A stretch of 64,000 nt of DNA. Source: Halichondria panicea (lineage: Eukaryota; Porifera; Demospongiae; Suberitida; Halichondriidae). The notes beneath the pieces are model-generated. The model was not told where the DNA came from. It ran no database searches and saw only the letters and a list, made by a program, of their open reading frames with translations. Positions within the stretch are counted from its first letter, which is position 1; every line of letters begins with the position of its first letter. The translations under genes were made by a program, and so were the position numbers. Below, in pieces: positions 1 to 8,711 of the stretch. The stretch covers positions 1,736,001 through 1,800,000 of the forward strand of contig NC_087381.1 of NCBI RefSeq assembly GCF_963675165.1, read 5' to 3'.

Positions 1-303
1 TCCAAACTAGCGATGGAGAAAGTCAGCGATTTTAACGATCCCCTGAACCCTGCTGAAATGAATGGCTTCACTCACACACCGAGCTCTGCCTCTGACAGTG
101 ACCCTAACTTGGACTACAAACCAGAAATGTCGCTGGAATTGAAACCGGAACATTTCGATCCACACTACGAGAATTTACCGCAGAGGCCACCTAATGTTAC
201 TGTAAGCAATACGATATATTTAAGTGAAGGCTCCAGCCCAGCGAGCCCACCCCCTGGTTACGACGAACTCGAGTTTTTACCTCATACTGCAACAAATGTA
301 TGA
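1..303 (+). CDS. C-terminal exon of an unrecognised acidic protein (5' part outside window)
   Basis: An open frame of 96 codons from the ATG at 13 to the stop at 301-303, but the same frame is open to the window edge, so this is probably the last exon of a longer gene. The product is acidic, rich in Ser, Pro, Asp and Glu, without a membrane segment. It ends with a PPPGYDEL motif, which fits the PPxY class bound by WW domains. The sequence from base 1 is repeated at about 3095-3318, supporting a real exon. I do not recognise the family. The tail looks like a cytoplasmic regulatory tail, but nothing shows the rest of the protein. Confidence 0.5.
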   Translation, partial: SKLAMEKVSDFNDPLNPAEMNGFTHTPSSASDSDPNLDYKPEMSLELKPEHFDPHYENLPQRPPNVTVSNTIYLSEGSSPASPPPGYDELEFLPHTATNV

Positions 304-312
304 TGGTCACAT

Positions 313-1266
313 GACTAATAGACTTCAAAAACCACCATTAAATATACGAACAATTTCATAATAATTATTATTCTATAATAATTTATTTGCAGTAATTATT
401 TTATCATGTCATTTTTTTGCTCCAACAAGTCTCTTAATGATTAATTTCTCTCCACCCCATTCTGCACGTATTGTACACATAATTATTGTAGTCACGTGTT
501 AACAATCTGATCATTTGAAATAACGAATTCACATATTCCATGCATGCATCGGGTGCAAGGCTAATTATAAAATATAGGATTCTCTTATAATTATAATAGA
601 GTATTCTGCATAATTCTAGTTCCTTTCTAGTATAATAACTAGCTTACTATAATTATAAACCAAAGTAAATACCGGCCTGTAATTAGCTAGCAGTAGCCAT
701 TGATCTCTTTGGACACACCCTTTAATTATTCCTGTGGATGTAATGCGCATGCGCGCTCATTCCGATCCAATCATCGATCTTTGTCTGAAGGCTGGTAAGC
801 CACAAAACACTACCATAATTATAACAATATAGATAACAATATGCATGTACACAAGTGTTTTCTTCTTAGATATTATATACACTGAACTACAGATCCTGGA
901 AGAATCAATTTTCTTCTTTCTTGAGGTCCTGGTAAGCCACATAATACAACAATAGATGCATGTAAATAAGTCTTTTCTTCTCATATAGATAAGCTAACTT
1001 TAATATAAAATTCATTATAGAAACTAATATAACACTCTAATACTTTTCAGCGAAAGCAAAAACATGGCGAGAGGCATTAGCACAGCGCCTGCTTGAACAC
1101 TAGTTACTGAAGCGCACGGATGCGTGTCTTATACCTTCTCTGGGTATGGCTTGGGAGAGCTTCAGCTGTGTTGCTAGGAGATATCAAAAGAGGCGTGGCA
1201 CTTGGCGATCGTCCGTACACAATAATGGTAAGTCCTATATATATACAATGTAATGCTAGGTTATAA
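313..1266. other. No gene seen; dispersed repeat at about 690-1000
   Basis: AT-rich DNA without a convincing exon. The part from about 690 to 1000, containing the GCGCATGCGCGCTCATTCC motif and a stretch ending in GTACACAAGTGTTTTCTTCTT, recurs at about 32605-32800 in the same orientation and at about 23330-23560 reversed, so it is a dispersed non-coding repeat. Confidence 0.6.
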
Positions 1267-1977
1267 GGCTGTCTGTAATCAGTGGACTGGACTACTGGAC
1301 TGGACTGGACTGGACTTTGACCTGACTATTGCAACACCAATTACCGTTGATTCCTTTTCCTAATAACAAGACCACAATACTGAACAAATTAATGATTGTA
1401 AAAACTTAACACATGTACATCTAGCTACATTACAAAACACCTACTGTGGCAAGAACAAAAATTAATGCTTGTCTTTAGGTTTGCATGATGGAAGACAAGA
1501 GCATGTTTAGCTTTCTGTATAGGAGGACAGGTAACTGGCCTAGCTGGTTGAGACTATGATGCATTCTTGCTTAATTGAACTACAATTGGAGCATCTATAT
1601 ATAGAACTGTTGTTTTTAGGCTCAAACGTAGGTTAAATTAAAAATGGTACATTGATTGTAAACACTTTCGATAAAGCGTGTCTGCTTCTCTGTTGAGCCG
1701 TGGAGAGTGAATATTTGCCATCTTTCATAGTGTACGAAGATCGAGTCTATGTGCATGCTCTGTGTGCATACTCCTGTCGTACTTTCCATGAAGCCGTTGC
1801 ACATACACACTTATCTTTTCTAGTAAACTATAAACCACAAACAAGACGGATGAGCATCCCCTCCCTGCTATTTGTATCAGATCCGGTCGTAGTAGATACA
1901 AAGGATGTTATCCTGTACAAGGAAAATCACTTGAAAAAGGTGCTGTTTCAGGAGGGATTTGAAAAAAGGGCATAAAT

Positions 1978-2398
1978 GTGACAGGGCCTAGGAAAACAAC
2001 CCTTATGGAGCAAACTAATTAATTGTATTTTAGTGCTTAATTAAATAAAGCAGTGCTTAAGCTTCAAATTGATTACAATATCACTCACTTTGCACCTCCC
2101 TACCCCAAAATATTTTCAGGTGAAAGGGGGACAGTATTGACCTACCGTTTTGAGAAACTAATGTTCCAAGTTCTATCCGCATACAAGAACAGCATGAAAA
2201 AATTCAATGGCTGCCTTGTAACGGCTATACAAAAAAATTTTCGGATAAAAAATTTTTTTTTTAAGTTAGAGGAGATATTGAAGTTACTTCTTATGAAAGA
2301 AAACCAAAATCCTAAAATAGTTCTAAATATTTTACTTTGTAGTGTACTGAACATTATTAGTTTGCTCCCATAAGGGTTGTTTTCCTAGGCCCTGTCAC
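1978..2398. mobile_element. Nested MITE with GTGACAGGGCCTAGG ends
   Basis: The 5' end GTGACAGGGCCTAGGAAAAC is the reverse complement of the 3' end, with a near-perfect match over about 40 bp. Both ends are flanked by AAAT, a likely 4-bp target duplication. It lies inside the 1267-2816 transposon and so is the younger insertion. It carries no transposase. Confidence 0.8.
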
Positions 2399-2703
2399 AA
2401 ATGTTTAGAGACACACTTGGGAACTGTTTACTCACTGTAGATCTACCTGTAACGTTTCCCGTGTTTGTGTATAATTTAAATTTATTTCTCCTACTTTGAG
2501 CCTGTGTTTAACAGTTCAATTGTCGTGCAAGCAAGAATGCTGCTTATCATTGTGTTCTTATACTTGAATAGGTATGTTTGTAATGTATAGCTAGATATCT
2601 ATGTTGTGTTTTTTGTTTTTTAATCATTTGTCATTGTGGTCTTGTTATGAGGAAAAGGAATGTAATTGGTGTTGCAATAGTCAGGTCAAAGTCCAGTCCA
2701 GTC

Positions 2704-2770
2704 TAGCCTCGATCCCAGGCCGCACTTCCCACTTCACTTCTTTCCTATGAAGGCCGGTGAAGGAGGCTAA
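2704..2770. mobile_element. Short TAGCCTCGATCC-type MITE
   Basis: Starts TAGCCTCGATCCCAGGCCGC and ends AGGCTA. It interrupts the right inverted end of the 1267-2816 transposon. Relatives with clear 9-bp target duplications occur at 3351, 52301 and 53037. Confidence 0.65.
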
Positions 2771-2910
2771 GTGTTCAGTCCAGTCCAGTAGTCCAGTCCA
2801 CTGATTGCAGACAGCCCGGCTATGATAATATTTGTCGAGTGTATTATCTTAGTATGCTCTAACTTGAGCGTGTAGTGCAATTTCAGAACTTTCAGTGTCA
2901 AGCCACACCC

Positions 2911-2999
2911 ATGCACACACACACGCACACACACACACACACCCACACGCACACACACACCCACACACACCCACATCCACACACACACACACACACACG

Positions 3000-3032
<33 letters not shown>
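2911..3032. repeat. CA-rich microsatellite
   Basis: Imperfect CA dinucleotide tract with CG and CC interruptions. It lies directly upstream of the second copy of the acidic exon. Confidence 0.9.
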
Positions 3033-3059
3033 AGGAACTCATCAAAATGTCCCTAGGCT

Positions 3060-3318
3060 AAGCAACAGTAATTCTCGATGGTCACACGAAAGAAACTCCA
3101 AACTAGCGATGGAGAAAGTCAGCGATTTTGACGATCCTCTGAACCCTGCTGAAATGAATGGCTTCACTCACATACTGAGCTCTGCCTCTGACAGTGACCC
3201 TAACTTGGACTACAAACCAGAAATGTCGCTGGAATTGAAACCAGAACATTTCGATCCACACTACGAGAATTTACCGCAGAGGACTGTGAGCAATACGATA
3301 TATTTAAGTGAAGGCTGA
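3060..3318 (+). pseudogene. Truncated second copy of the acidic C-terminal exon
   Basis: From about 3095 the sequence is nearly identical to positions 1-232, with a few substitutions and a 12-bp in-frame deletion that removes four codons (Pro-Pro-Asn-Val in the first copy). The match stops where a MITE end begins: the codon after Gly-Glu-Gly is a TGA within the element border at about 3317. The PPPGY tail of the first copy is therefore lost. Upstream of the ATG the frame stays open to a possible splice acceptor near 3032-3060. It could be an expressed shorter isoform gene or a dead copy; the lost tail favours the latter. Confidence 0.55.
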
Positions 3319-3319
3319 T

Positions 3320-3481
3320 AATGACATAATGAGACAAGCCGCCCGCTCGCTAGCCTTGAATCCAGGCCGATTAAAATACGTTTTAATCGGCGTGGTCTCG
3401 AGGCTACCCGCCCGCATGCATGCATGCAATAATAGAAACTTCAGGACCAGAAACCAGAGTGTCACTTGGAGTGGCCTTACC
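3320..3481. mobile_element. Right end of a GGCCACTCCAA-family element
   Basis: The stretch from ATGACATAATGAGACAAGCC to CACTTGGAGTGGCCTTA is the reverse complement of the left end seen at 5653-5760. A complete relative with both ends is at 51541-51812. A 56-bp element is nested inside (3351-3406). Confidence 0.7.
3351..3406. mobile_element. 56-bp palindromic MITE with 9-bp target duplication
   Basis: Starts TAGCC and ends GGCTA, with a nearly palindromic centre around CGATTAAAATACG. The flanks CCCGCTCGC and CCCGCCCGC are 9-bp direct repeats with one mismatch. It is nested in the GGCCACTCCAA-family element. Confidence 0.75.
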
Positions 3482-3654
3482 TAAAAAAAAGGTCATCACT
3501 TTTCCTCAGCATGCGCATTAAATGGCCCTCCCCACAATTCTTTTGAATGACATCATTCTAGTAACTATGCGTGCAGTACAGTACAGAATAGATCGACAGA
3601 TCAGAAGCTATTAAAGTTGGAGTTAATGGAGCACAAAAGAGGGGGGGGGCTCTA

Positions 3655-3855
3655 GCGGATTTCGTGAGTTAGCAATCCTACACGAAAATTAAGTCCACGA
3701 AAATTGTTCTTTAATTAGAATTGTCTGCTATAACGTGCAAAGATTTAAAGACGTGGCTTCCGGTAAGCAGTCATTCCGCGAACATTGTGCAACAAAATGC
3801 TTTTAGAGGTCAATCCACGAAATATAAGTGCCTCGAAAATTTCGCGCTATACAGT
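3655..3855. mobile_element. Truncated TACCGTATAGCGCGAAATTTT-family MITE
   Basis: Matches the reverse complement of the complete element at 50588-50823, including the shared run around ACGTGCAAAGATTTAA and the end TTTCGCGCTATAC. The left tip is missing. Confidence 0.7.
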
Positions 3856-4270
3856 ATAATGCTCGATGACATTGCAATGAACGGAAGTGGATTGAAGGAA
3901 TTAGACACTACTTGATAAAATCTACATGGGAAGTACATGGGAAAAGTGCCTCAGAGCAGGTATACTATGGGACTTAGCATATACCTGCAGATTTACTTAG
4001 TATACCCAGTATCCCATTGTCAAGCAATTGTATTGTAGTCAAGCCTCAAAGGCAAGGTTTGCGCATGCGCACTAGTTATGTTATGTAGTCTACAGTAGAT
4101 ACAGGTATTAGAAAGTTCAAATAAAGGTTTCTAGCCCCTTCTCTTCATTCCAAGGCCTGTGAAGGAACCTAGCATATATTGTACAGCCAGAAAACTTCTG
4201 TTTCCATTAAGCTCCTCTTCTATAATGACTGTGTGGGTTCATTGTCACAAACAACAACAATTATTATAAG

Positions 4271-4874
4271 GCCACTCCAAGTGATACTCTGGTTTCTTGT
4301 CATGATAACATCGCTTATTGGGTTGGTGTTCAGTATGCTTACTTATATAACATATTATAATATAATTATTGGATCAATCGAAGACAGAGTAATATTGAAC
4401 ATATTTTTATACTTTATACCACCTGCAATAATGATGATAAGCTTGATAGGAAACATTATTCTACTTATCTGGTTTTGTACTTTATGGAGAAGGCAAATCA
4501 CAAGGAGAAGAGATGTATTAAAAGAAATCGGATTGTTTATCACTCTATTCCTCATTACTATGCTTGTGTTTTTGATGGGTTTTTTCCCTATCTTTTCATC
4601 TCGATGGTTTACAGCCTTACAACAAACAGTTATTGCAACTTTTATATCGTTTTTCCCACTCCTAGTTTTTGGCTACTTGTGCTACAGCTTTCGTAGCCGA
4701 ACAAGACATGTGAGGTTTGCCAACAGAGCAGATATCGAGACGGCTGGTCCAGGACTACAAACTGCTCCACCCTCTACTAGAGTCAGCCTACCTACGGACA
4801 CAGCCGAGCATGCTCCCAACTTTCTGAGTCCAAGTACAGCTGAGCCTTCAGAGGTGACGCCATTGATAACATGA
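4271..4874 (+). pseudogene. 5'-truncated copy of the seven-helix receptor at 37124
   Basis: From about 4295 the sequence aligns with 37578-38140 of the intact receptor. It keeps helices 4 to 7 and the C-terminal tail with the shared segment ADIETAGPGLQTAPPSTRV and the final EVTPLIT. Everything corresponding to the N-terminus and helices 1-3 is absent. Instead the match begins just inside a transposon end (GGCCACTCCAAGTG at 4271), so the breakpoint lies at the element border. The frame is open upstream through the element to 4179, and the kept part has no stop. Substitutions in helices 4-6 are many, which suggests an old copy. A functional four-helix protein is unlikely. Confidence 0.7.
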
Positions 4875-4969
4875 AGGACTGATATATAGCATTAATAGCA
4901 TTAGCTATAATAATGATTATAAATGTACAGATCAGGTGTAATTCGTACAACAATAAATAATGTAGTAAT

Positions 4970-5263
4970 TCAAAGTTCCAATGTTTCGAGGGAGAGGGTC
5001 TGCGAGTCCATTGTGCCCATCACTGAGGCCGCATTTCCACGCTGTACTGCGACCGACAGCCTTTGCAGTAAGTAATGGGAGGACTTCTGATCTCCCGTGA
5101 CACGTGCAACGCGCCCACCTAATTCCTTAACAAATGTCTTAGACTTAGGCCCTAGAACACCTGTAGTCTCTATGGCTAGTGGGGTGAAGCAGTGCAGTGA
5201 ACCAAGGCTGGTGTATTTGGCCTCCTTCCTCTCTTCTGCTCCTGCAGCTACAAGCCCTGCATC
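4970..5263 (-). pseudogene. C-terminal fragment of a non-LTR retrotransposon polyprotein
   Basis: Read on the minus strand, the frame is open for about 98 codons and ends in TGA at 4970-4972. It contains motifs typical of the C-terminus of reverse-transcriptase polyproteins of animal LINEs: FTPLAIETTGVLGP, ARVTGD, and LLQRLSVAVQRGNAASVMGT. There is no start codon and the 5' part is absent. The fragment ends exactly where sequence shared with the 36.8-37.1 kb receptor upstream region begins, so it sits at a duplication boundary. Confidence 0.8.
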
Positions 5264-5640
5264 CGAAATTTCATGTAGTCTGGTCCCGCTCTGTTTGGAT
5301 TAGCGAGGGTCTACTGTGTACTTTGATTTACACAACCTGATGCGTGGGGTAGATCTATAACAAGAAAATGAATATAATTATAGCCACAATGAAGTCACAT
5401 GTTGTGGGTGCATGTGTAGAAAGAATCTATATATGACTTTATCAAGATAGTATAGCTTTGCTTTGAATAGCCAATGACTAATTAGTTTCAATTTACCTTT
5501 TAATATTATAATGGCTTTGCAATTTATAAATAATACGAGTGATGCAAGCTACGTTGTGTTAATGCTTCTCCCTATGTTTTACTTCGCTCAAGTATTAAGA
5601 GTGTATAATTATAGAAGAGGTAAATAAAGTTTGCTTTGTA
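5264..5640. repeat. Duplicate of the upstream and downstream flanks of the 37-kb receptor gene, gene body missing
   Basis: 5264-5500 matches 36787-37070 in the same orientation (for example GATTAGCGAGGGTCTA and TGATGCGTGGGGTAGATCTA). 5520-5640 matches the region downstream of the receptor (about 38520-38640). The coding part that should lie between is absent. Confidence 0.65.
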
Positions 5641-5652
5641 TAAATGTTCTGT

Positions 5653-5760
5653 TAGGCCACTCCAAATGACACTCTGGTTTCTGGTCCTGAAGTTTTTCTA
5701 ATTGCATGCGGGCGGGCGGCTTTTCTCATTATGTCATTATCAATTTCACCTTATGAACTC
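5653..5760. mobile_element. Left end of a GGCCACTCCAA-family element
   Basis: Begins AGGCCACTCCAAATGACACT and continues through GGGCGGGCGGCTTTTCTCATT. It mirrors the right end at 3320-3481. Confidence 0.65.
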
Positions 5761-6297
5761 ATTATTTTGCAAATGAATATCATTATCACACTATTATTTT
5801 TGTACCACGTGGACCATTATGCGCATGCGTAGTAGAAATAATGGGATAGAAATCCAATAGAATAAAATCTGATGCGGGCGGTAGACCCGTCAGCCCCCCT
5901 TTGCCTACGTCACAGAGTTGTGTTGTCCGCACCACAAATATTGTGGTGCTCTAAGTGGCTGATAAGTGTTTGTAGTAAGTTGTGAAACCACACAGCTGCA
6001 CTGCTAGATTTGGCAAATCTAATTATGTGGTTTCATACATCCAGCCTCTAACCACTAACCACTTATCAATGCCACTTAGACCTCTGCACAAGTATAGCTA
6101 ATGTGTAATTTGCCAGACAATATGATATATCGGCTGGTCTACGAGACTACACCCAGGCCACATATTCAATTTATCTTTGTCACATGCAGTGGACCAGACG
6201 GCACAATAATTATAGGACAGTTGGGGTATATAATTATATAGATATAGCCACTGAATAGATATAATCCGAAAGACATCCGAAATTAGTTAAATAGTTA
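5761..6297. other. No gene seen; imperfect inverted repeat near 5940-6085 and duplicated piece 6180-6290
   Basis: A loose inverted repeat (CTAAGTGGCTGATAAGTG and CACTTATCAATGCCACTTAG) spans about 5950-6080. 6180-6290 matches 36685-36790 upstream of the receptor gene. No exon is supported. Confidence 0.5.
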
Positions 6298-6439
6298 GCG
6301 TATGCGCAAGCAGTCGATACCAGCTGGCCCACTCTCAGAGGAAGTGCGGCCTGGGATCGAGGCTAAGTGTAGGCATGCAACTGCAGCTTTGCAGCTCTTT
6401 CCTGGCTCTTGTATATATATAATTATACTAACAAACAGC

Positions 6440-6735
6440 TAGCGCTTTAGTGCATGGCTAATTCATATAAGTTGAATAGAAAGTTTGTGCGAACAGATGA
6501 TGCTATAAAAGATTTCTGAAAGACTGCAACAGTCTTCACTGTGAGTAAACAAGCCATAACTCGAGAAAGAAGCTTTAGTTTGCTAATCCACAAATCAAAA
6601 TCCAAGACAACGTGGCTATAGAAGCTGTTTTTTTCGTCGCATTGCAAGTCAACCGTATAGACAAACAGACAGACCGAACACACATACAGTCAGCTTACCG
6701 TATCCTTCGTGCGGATACACCTCGAGGTATAATAA
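6440..6735. mobile_element. Dispersed repeat ending TACCGTATCC..CCTCGAGG
   Basis: Shares long stretches with copies at about 23600-23960, 25380-25640, 32455-32590, 39470-39785, 45330-45540 and 50080-50310 (reversed). The constant part contains GAGACTGCAACAG-like and CATAACTCGAGAAAG-like blocks and often a CA tract. It is probably a non-autonomous element; its exact ends are unclear. Confidence 0.65.
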
Positions 6736-6809
6736 CATAATTATATAATTTTATAGTATACATGCTCTGTATAAATAGTAAAACTGTGGTGCAACATGCA
6801 GTGACTTTG

Positions 6810-6945
6810 ATGCATGTGCTGACAGATAAACTAGCTCTGTCAGATCTTAATTTCCTCAGATTCAATATAGGCAGTGCTCTGAAGGTTACTTCTCTGGATT
6901 TGTGATCCCTCCTGATTGACACACAGTTGATCACTGCCACATATT
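6810..6945 (-). pseudogene. Death-domain exon relic related to gene A
   Basis: The minus-strand translation (VAVINCVSIRRDHKSREVTF, then FRALPILNLRKLRSD) aligns with the second half of the gene A Death exon at 10897-11238 (VAVIKCLSIWRGHKPNEATF, then FRALIRILWDLRKEE). Only about 40 codons remain, the frame then degrades, and no splice partner is visible nearby. Confidence 0.7.
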
Positions 6946-7170
6946 GTGGGTCCTACACATGATAGAAAAACATTTAGTAGTGGGTCCTAATTACAGCCTC
7001 TGCTAGCTCTGTTTAGCAAACCAATCAATTTAAGATCTATAGTAATTTATGTTATCGATCAGGAGCACATGAGGCTCCTGATGTTATATGTTAAAGCAAT
7101 TCAGTCAATATGAAGTATATATACAGGGTGCACAATTTAAATATCGACAGTTCAGGTAGCAAAGGATCAC

Positions 7171-7663
7171 ATGTACTGTATACCTCGCTTGTGCATGCGC
7201 ACCAAGGAATAATGATACCACGAGTTGCACATATCACACTGGAGCATTTCATCGTAGGAGTCAGGGCGGAGACAAGGGCAGTATATATAGTAATCACAGT
7301 GCTGGAAAACCTCTCTGGTCTCTTGCGGCTATTCAGTTCTTTTGACTTTGGAAATCTTCTGAGTTAAAAGCAACTCATTTTGTCTTCATTTAGGATAATT
7401 TGATCCAAATTGAATGCGTGGTATATGCAGCGGCAATAGCAAATAAACCACAGTTGTTGCTGCCATGCACTGTATATCGGCACATTAATACTGTATCTTA
7501 GCTATATACATACAAGACCCACAAATTAAGTGTGAAATTGCTAGGATTGGCCAGGGGAAACACCAAAAAGCAAAAAAACAAATAATAAAGCGGACGAGAG
7601 CATAACTCCAATTTGTTACAACATCATTCATATGTAGATGTTAACAAGTATACTCAACTATAC
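7171..7663. other. No gene seen
   Basis: AT-rich, with a short inverted phrase around 7190-7240 (CCTCGCTTGTGCATGCGCAC, a repeat end). The open frames are short and lack coding character or splice support. Confidence 0.5.
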
Positions 7664-8131
7664 CTTTCTTGTTAAAGCTAAGTAGTCCTTTGCTTCTTCA
7701 GAGGTGGCTCCATAGAGAATGTAGTTTTGTGAGATGAGGGGGCGTCTGGCTTGTGAGAGGAGGGAAAATCGCAGTTTTTCTTCCACAGCTTCTAAAAATG
7801 GAGTGCATGAAAACATACTATAAAGAGAAAAATTGATGTGCATATAATTAGCTTCAAAATCTAGAAACGCATGCATTATAATTATATATACCTCGCTTGA
7901 ACTGGGTCTTTCACAGGAGTACTCGTCAAAGGAGGGTTAAACTTATCGAGAGATTCATCATTCTGATGGTTGTCTGATCCTTCGGAAATAGGATCCGTGA
8001 AGAGATTGCCTATATACTGGTGAAGAAAGGCGATCGCTTAGCGTTCCCTCTATGATGGTCCGCAAGGCTGGTTGACCCGTAAACAGAAGGTCCAGCAGCA
8101 GTGGATCACTAGGTAACAAGGATGCGAGTGG
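7664..8131 (-). pseudogene. Two exons of an unrecognised gene with an internal frame break
   Basis: Minus-strand exon 7664-7817 is bounded by a TTTATAG acceptor and a GTATAG donor and encodes a hydrophilic helical segment (EAVEEKLRFSLLSQARRPLI, then SEEAKDYLALTRK). It joins in phase to the exon upstream, 7892-8131 (acceptor CTACTAG, donor GTATATA). That exon is coding in two frames in turn: first SDPLLLDLLFTGQPALRTII, then after about position 8020 a different frame (TDPISEGSDNHQNDESLDKF). One base added or lost would rejoin them. I do not recognise the protein. It is either a decaying gene fragment or an assembly indel; no further exons were found. Confidence 0.4.
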
Positions 8132-8711
8132 CTAGTAGGGATCAAAACGGGATCACTTTTAGTTCTAGTGTAGATGGTGACATTCAGATTAAAACTGTAA
8201 CACCCTTCCCATCGCAGTGATCAATGTGTTTTGATACAAGGTCAGTAATTTTCATGCTTGTGTGCTGAAACAGGTGGGCGTTTATCTGGTTAAGCATTAT
8301 TTAAAAAAACATGAGCTCTGGTGACGCTTGGACACACATGCATGCACAGCACAAGTTAATCCACAGGTCCAAAGCATGCAGAGTGAAATTGTACGAGAAG
8401 ATATTTCACAGTATGTGCAGTGTATTATACCACCACCCCTACACAAAGACCGGAGATTTGGAGTATTGGAGATAGTTGAGAGAACGTTGATAATCAGTTC
8501 ACAGTCAATTCGATGGTACTTAACAAATACAAATTTAACTCAATACTTAAATACTAAACCCTGTTTCTAGAAGGTTCTACTAATAAACTACATCATCTAC
8601 AATGTTCTTGCAATCTAACTAGAATAGTCTTACAGTGCATGCAATGTGTTTAAGTCTGAGAGAGGAACTATAATTATACAAATAATACAAGACAGTTATT
8701 TTTTGGACAAT
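8132..8711. other. No gene seen (downstream flank of gene A)
   Basis: No exon-like frame with splice support. The open frame at 8328-8570 has no recognisable content. The last coding base of gene A lies at 8712. Confidence 0.5.

Larger units (their letters stand above)
1267..2816. mobile_element. 1.55-kb non-autonomous DNA transposon with long inverted ends
   Basis: The left end (GGCTGTCTGTAATCAGTGGA followed by repeated GGACT units, from 1267) returns as its reverse complement at the right end (to 2816). The match continues inward for roughly 180 bp, broken on the right by a small nested element at 2704-2770. The interior holds another inverted-repeat element (1978-2398) and an open frame at 1700-1975 that resembles no transposase I know. 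I could not find a clean target-site duplication. Confidence 0.75.
6298..7170. repeat. Segmental duplicate of 39336-40405
   Basis: Collinear and same-orientation similarity with 39336-40405. It covers a dispersed repeat (6440-6735, with the phrase CATAACTCGAGAAAGAAGCTT and the end TACCGTATCCTTCGTGCGG), a decayed Death-domain exon (6810-6945), and a downstream segment including GCAAACCAATCAATTTAAG. Confidence 0.7.

Noticed and set aside
2875-3050. Thr-His open frame joined to the acidic exon copy
   Set aside because: The N-terminal part is CA repeat; only the part from about 3060 matches the first exon copy.
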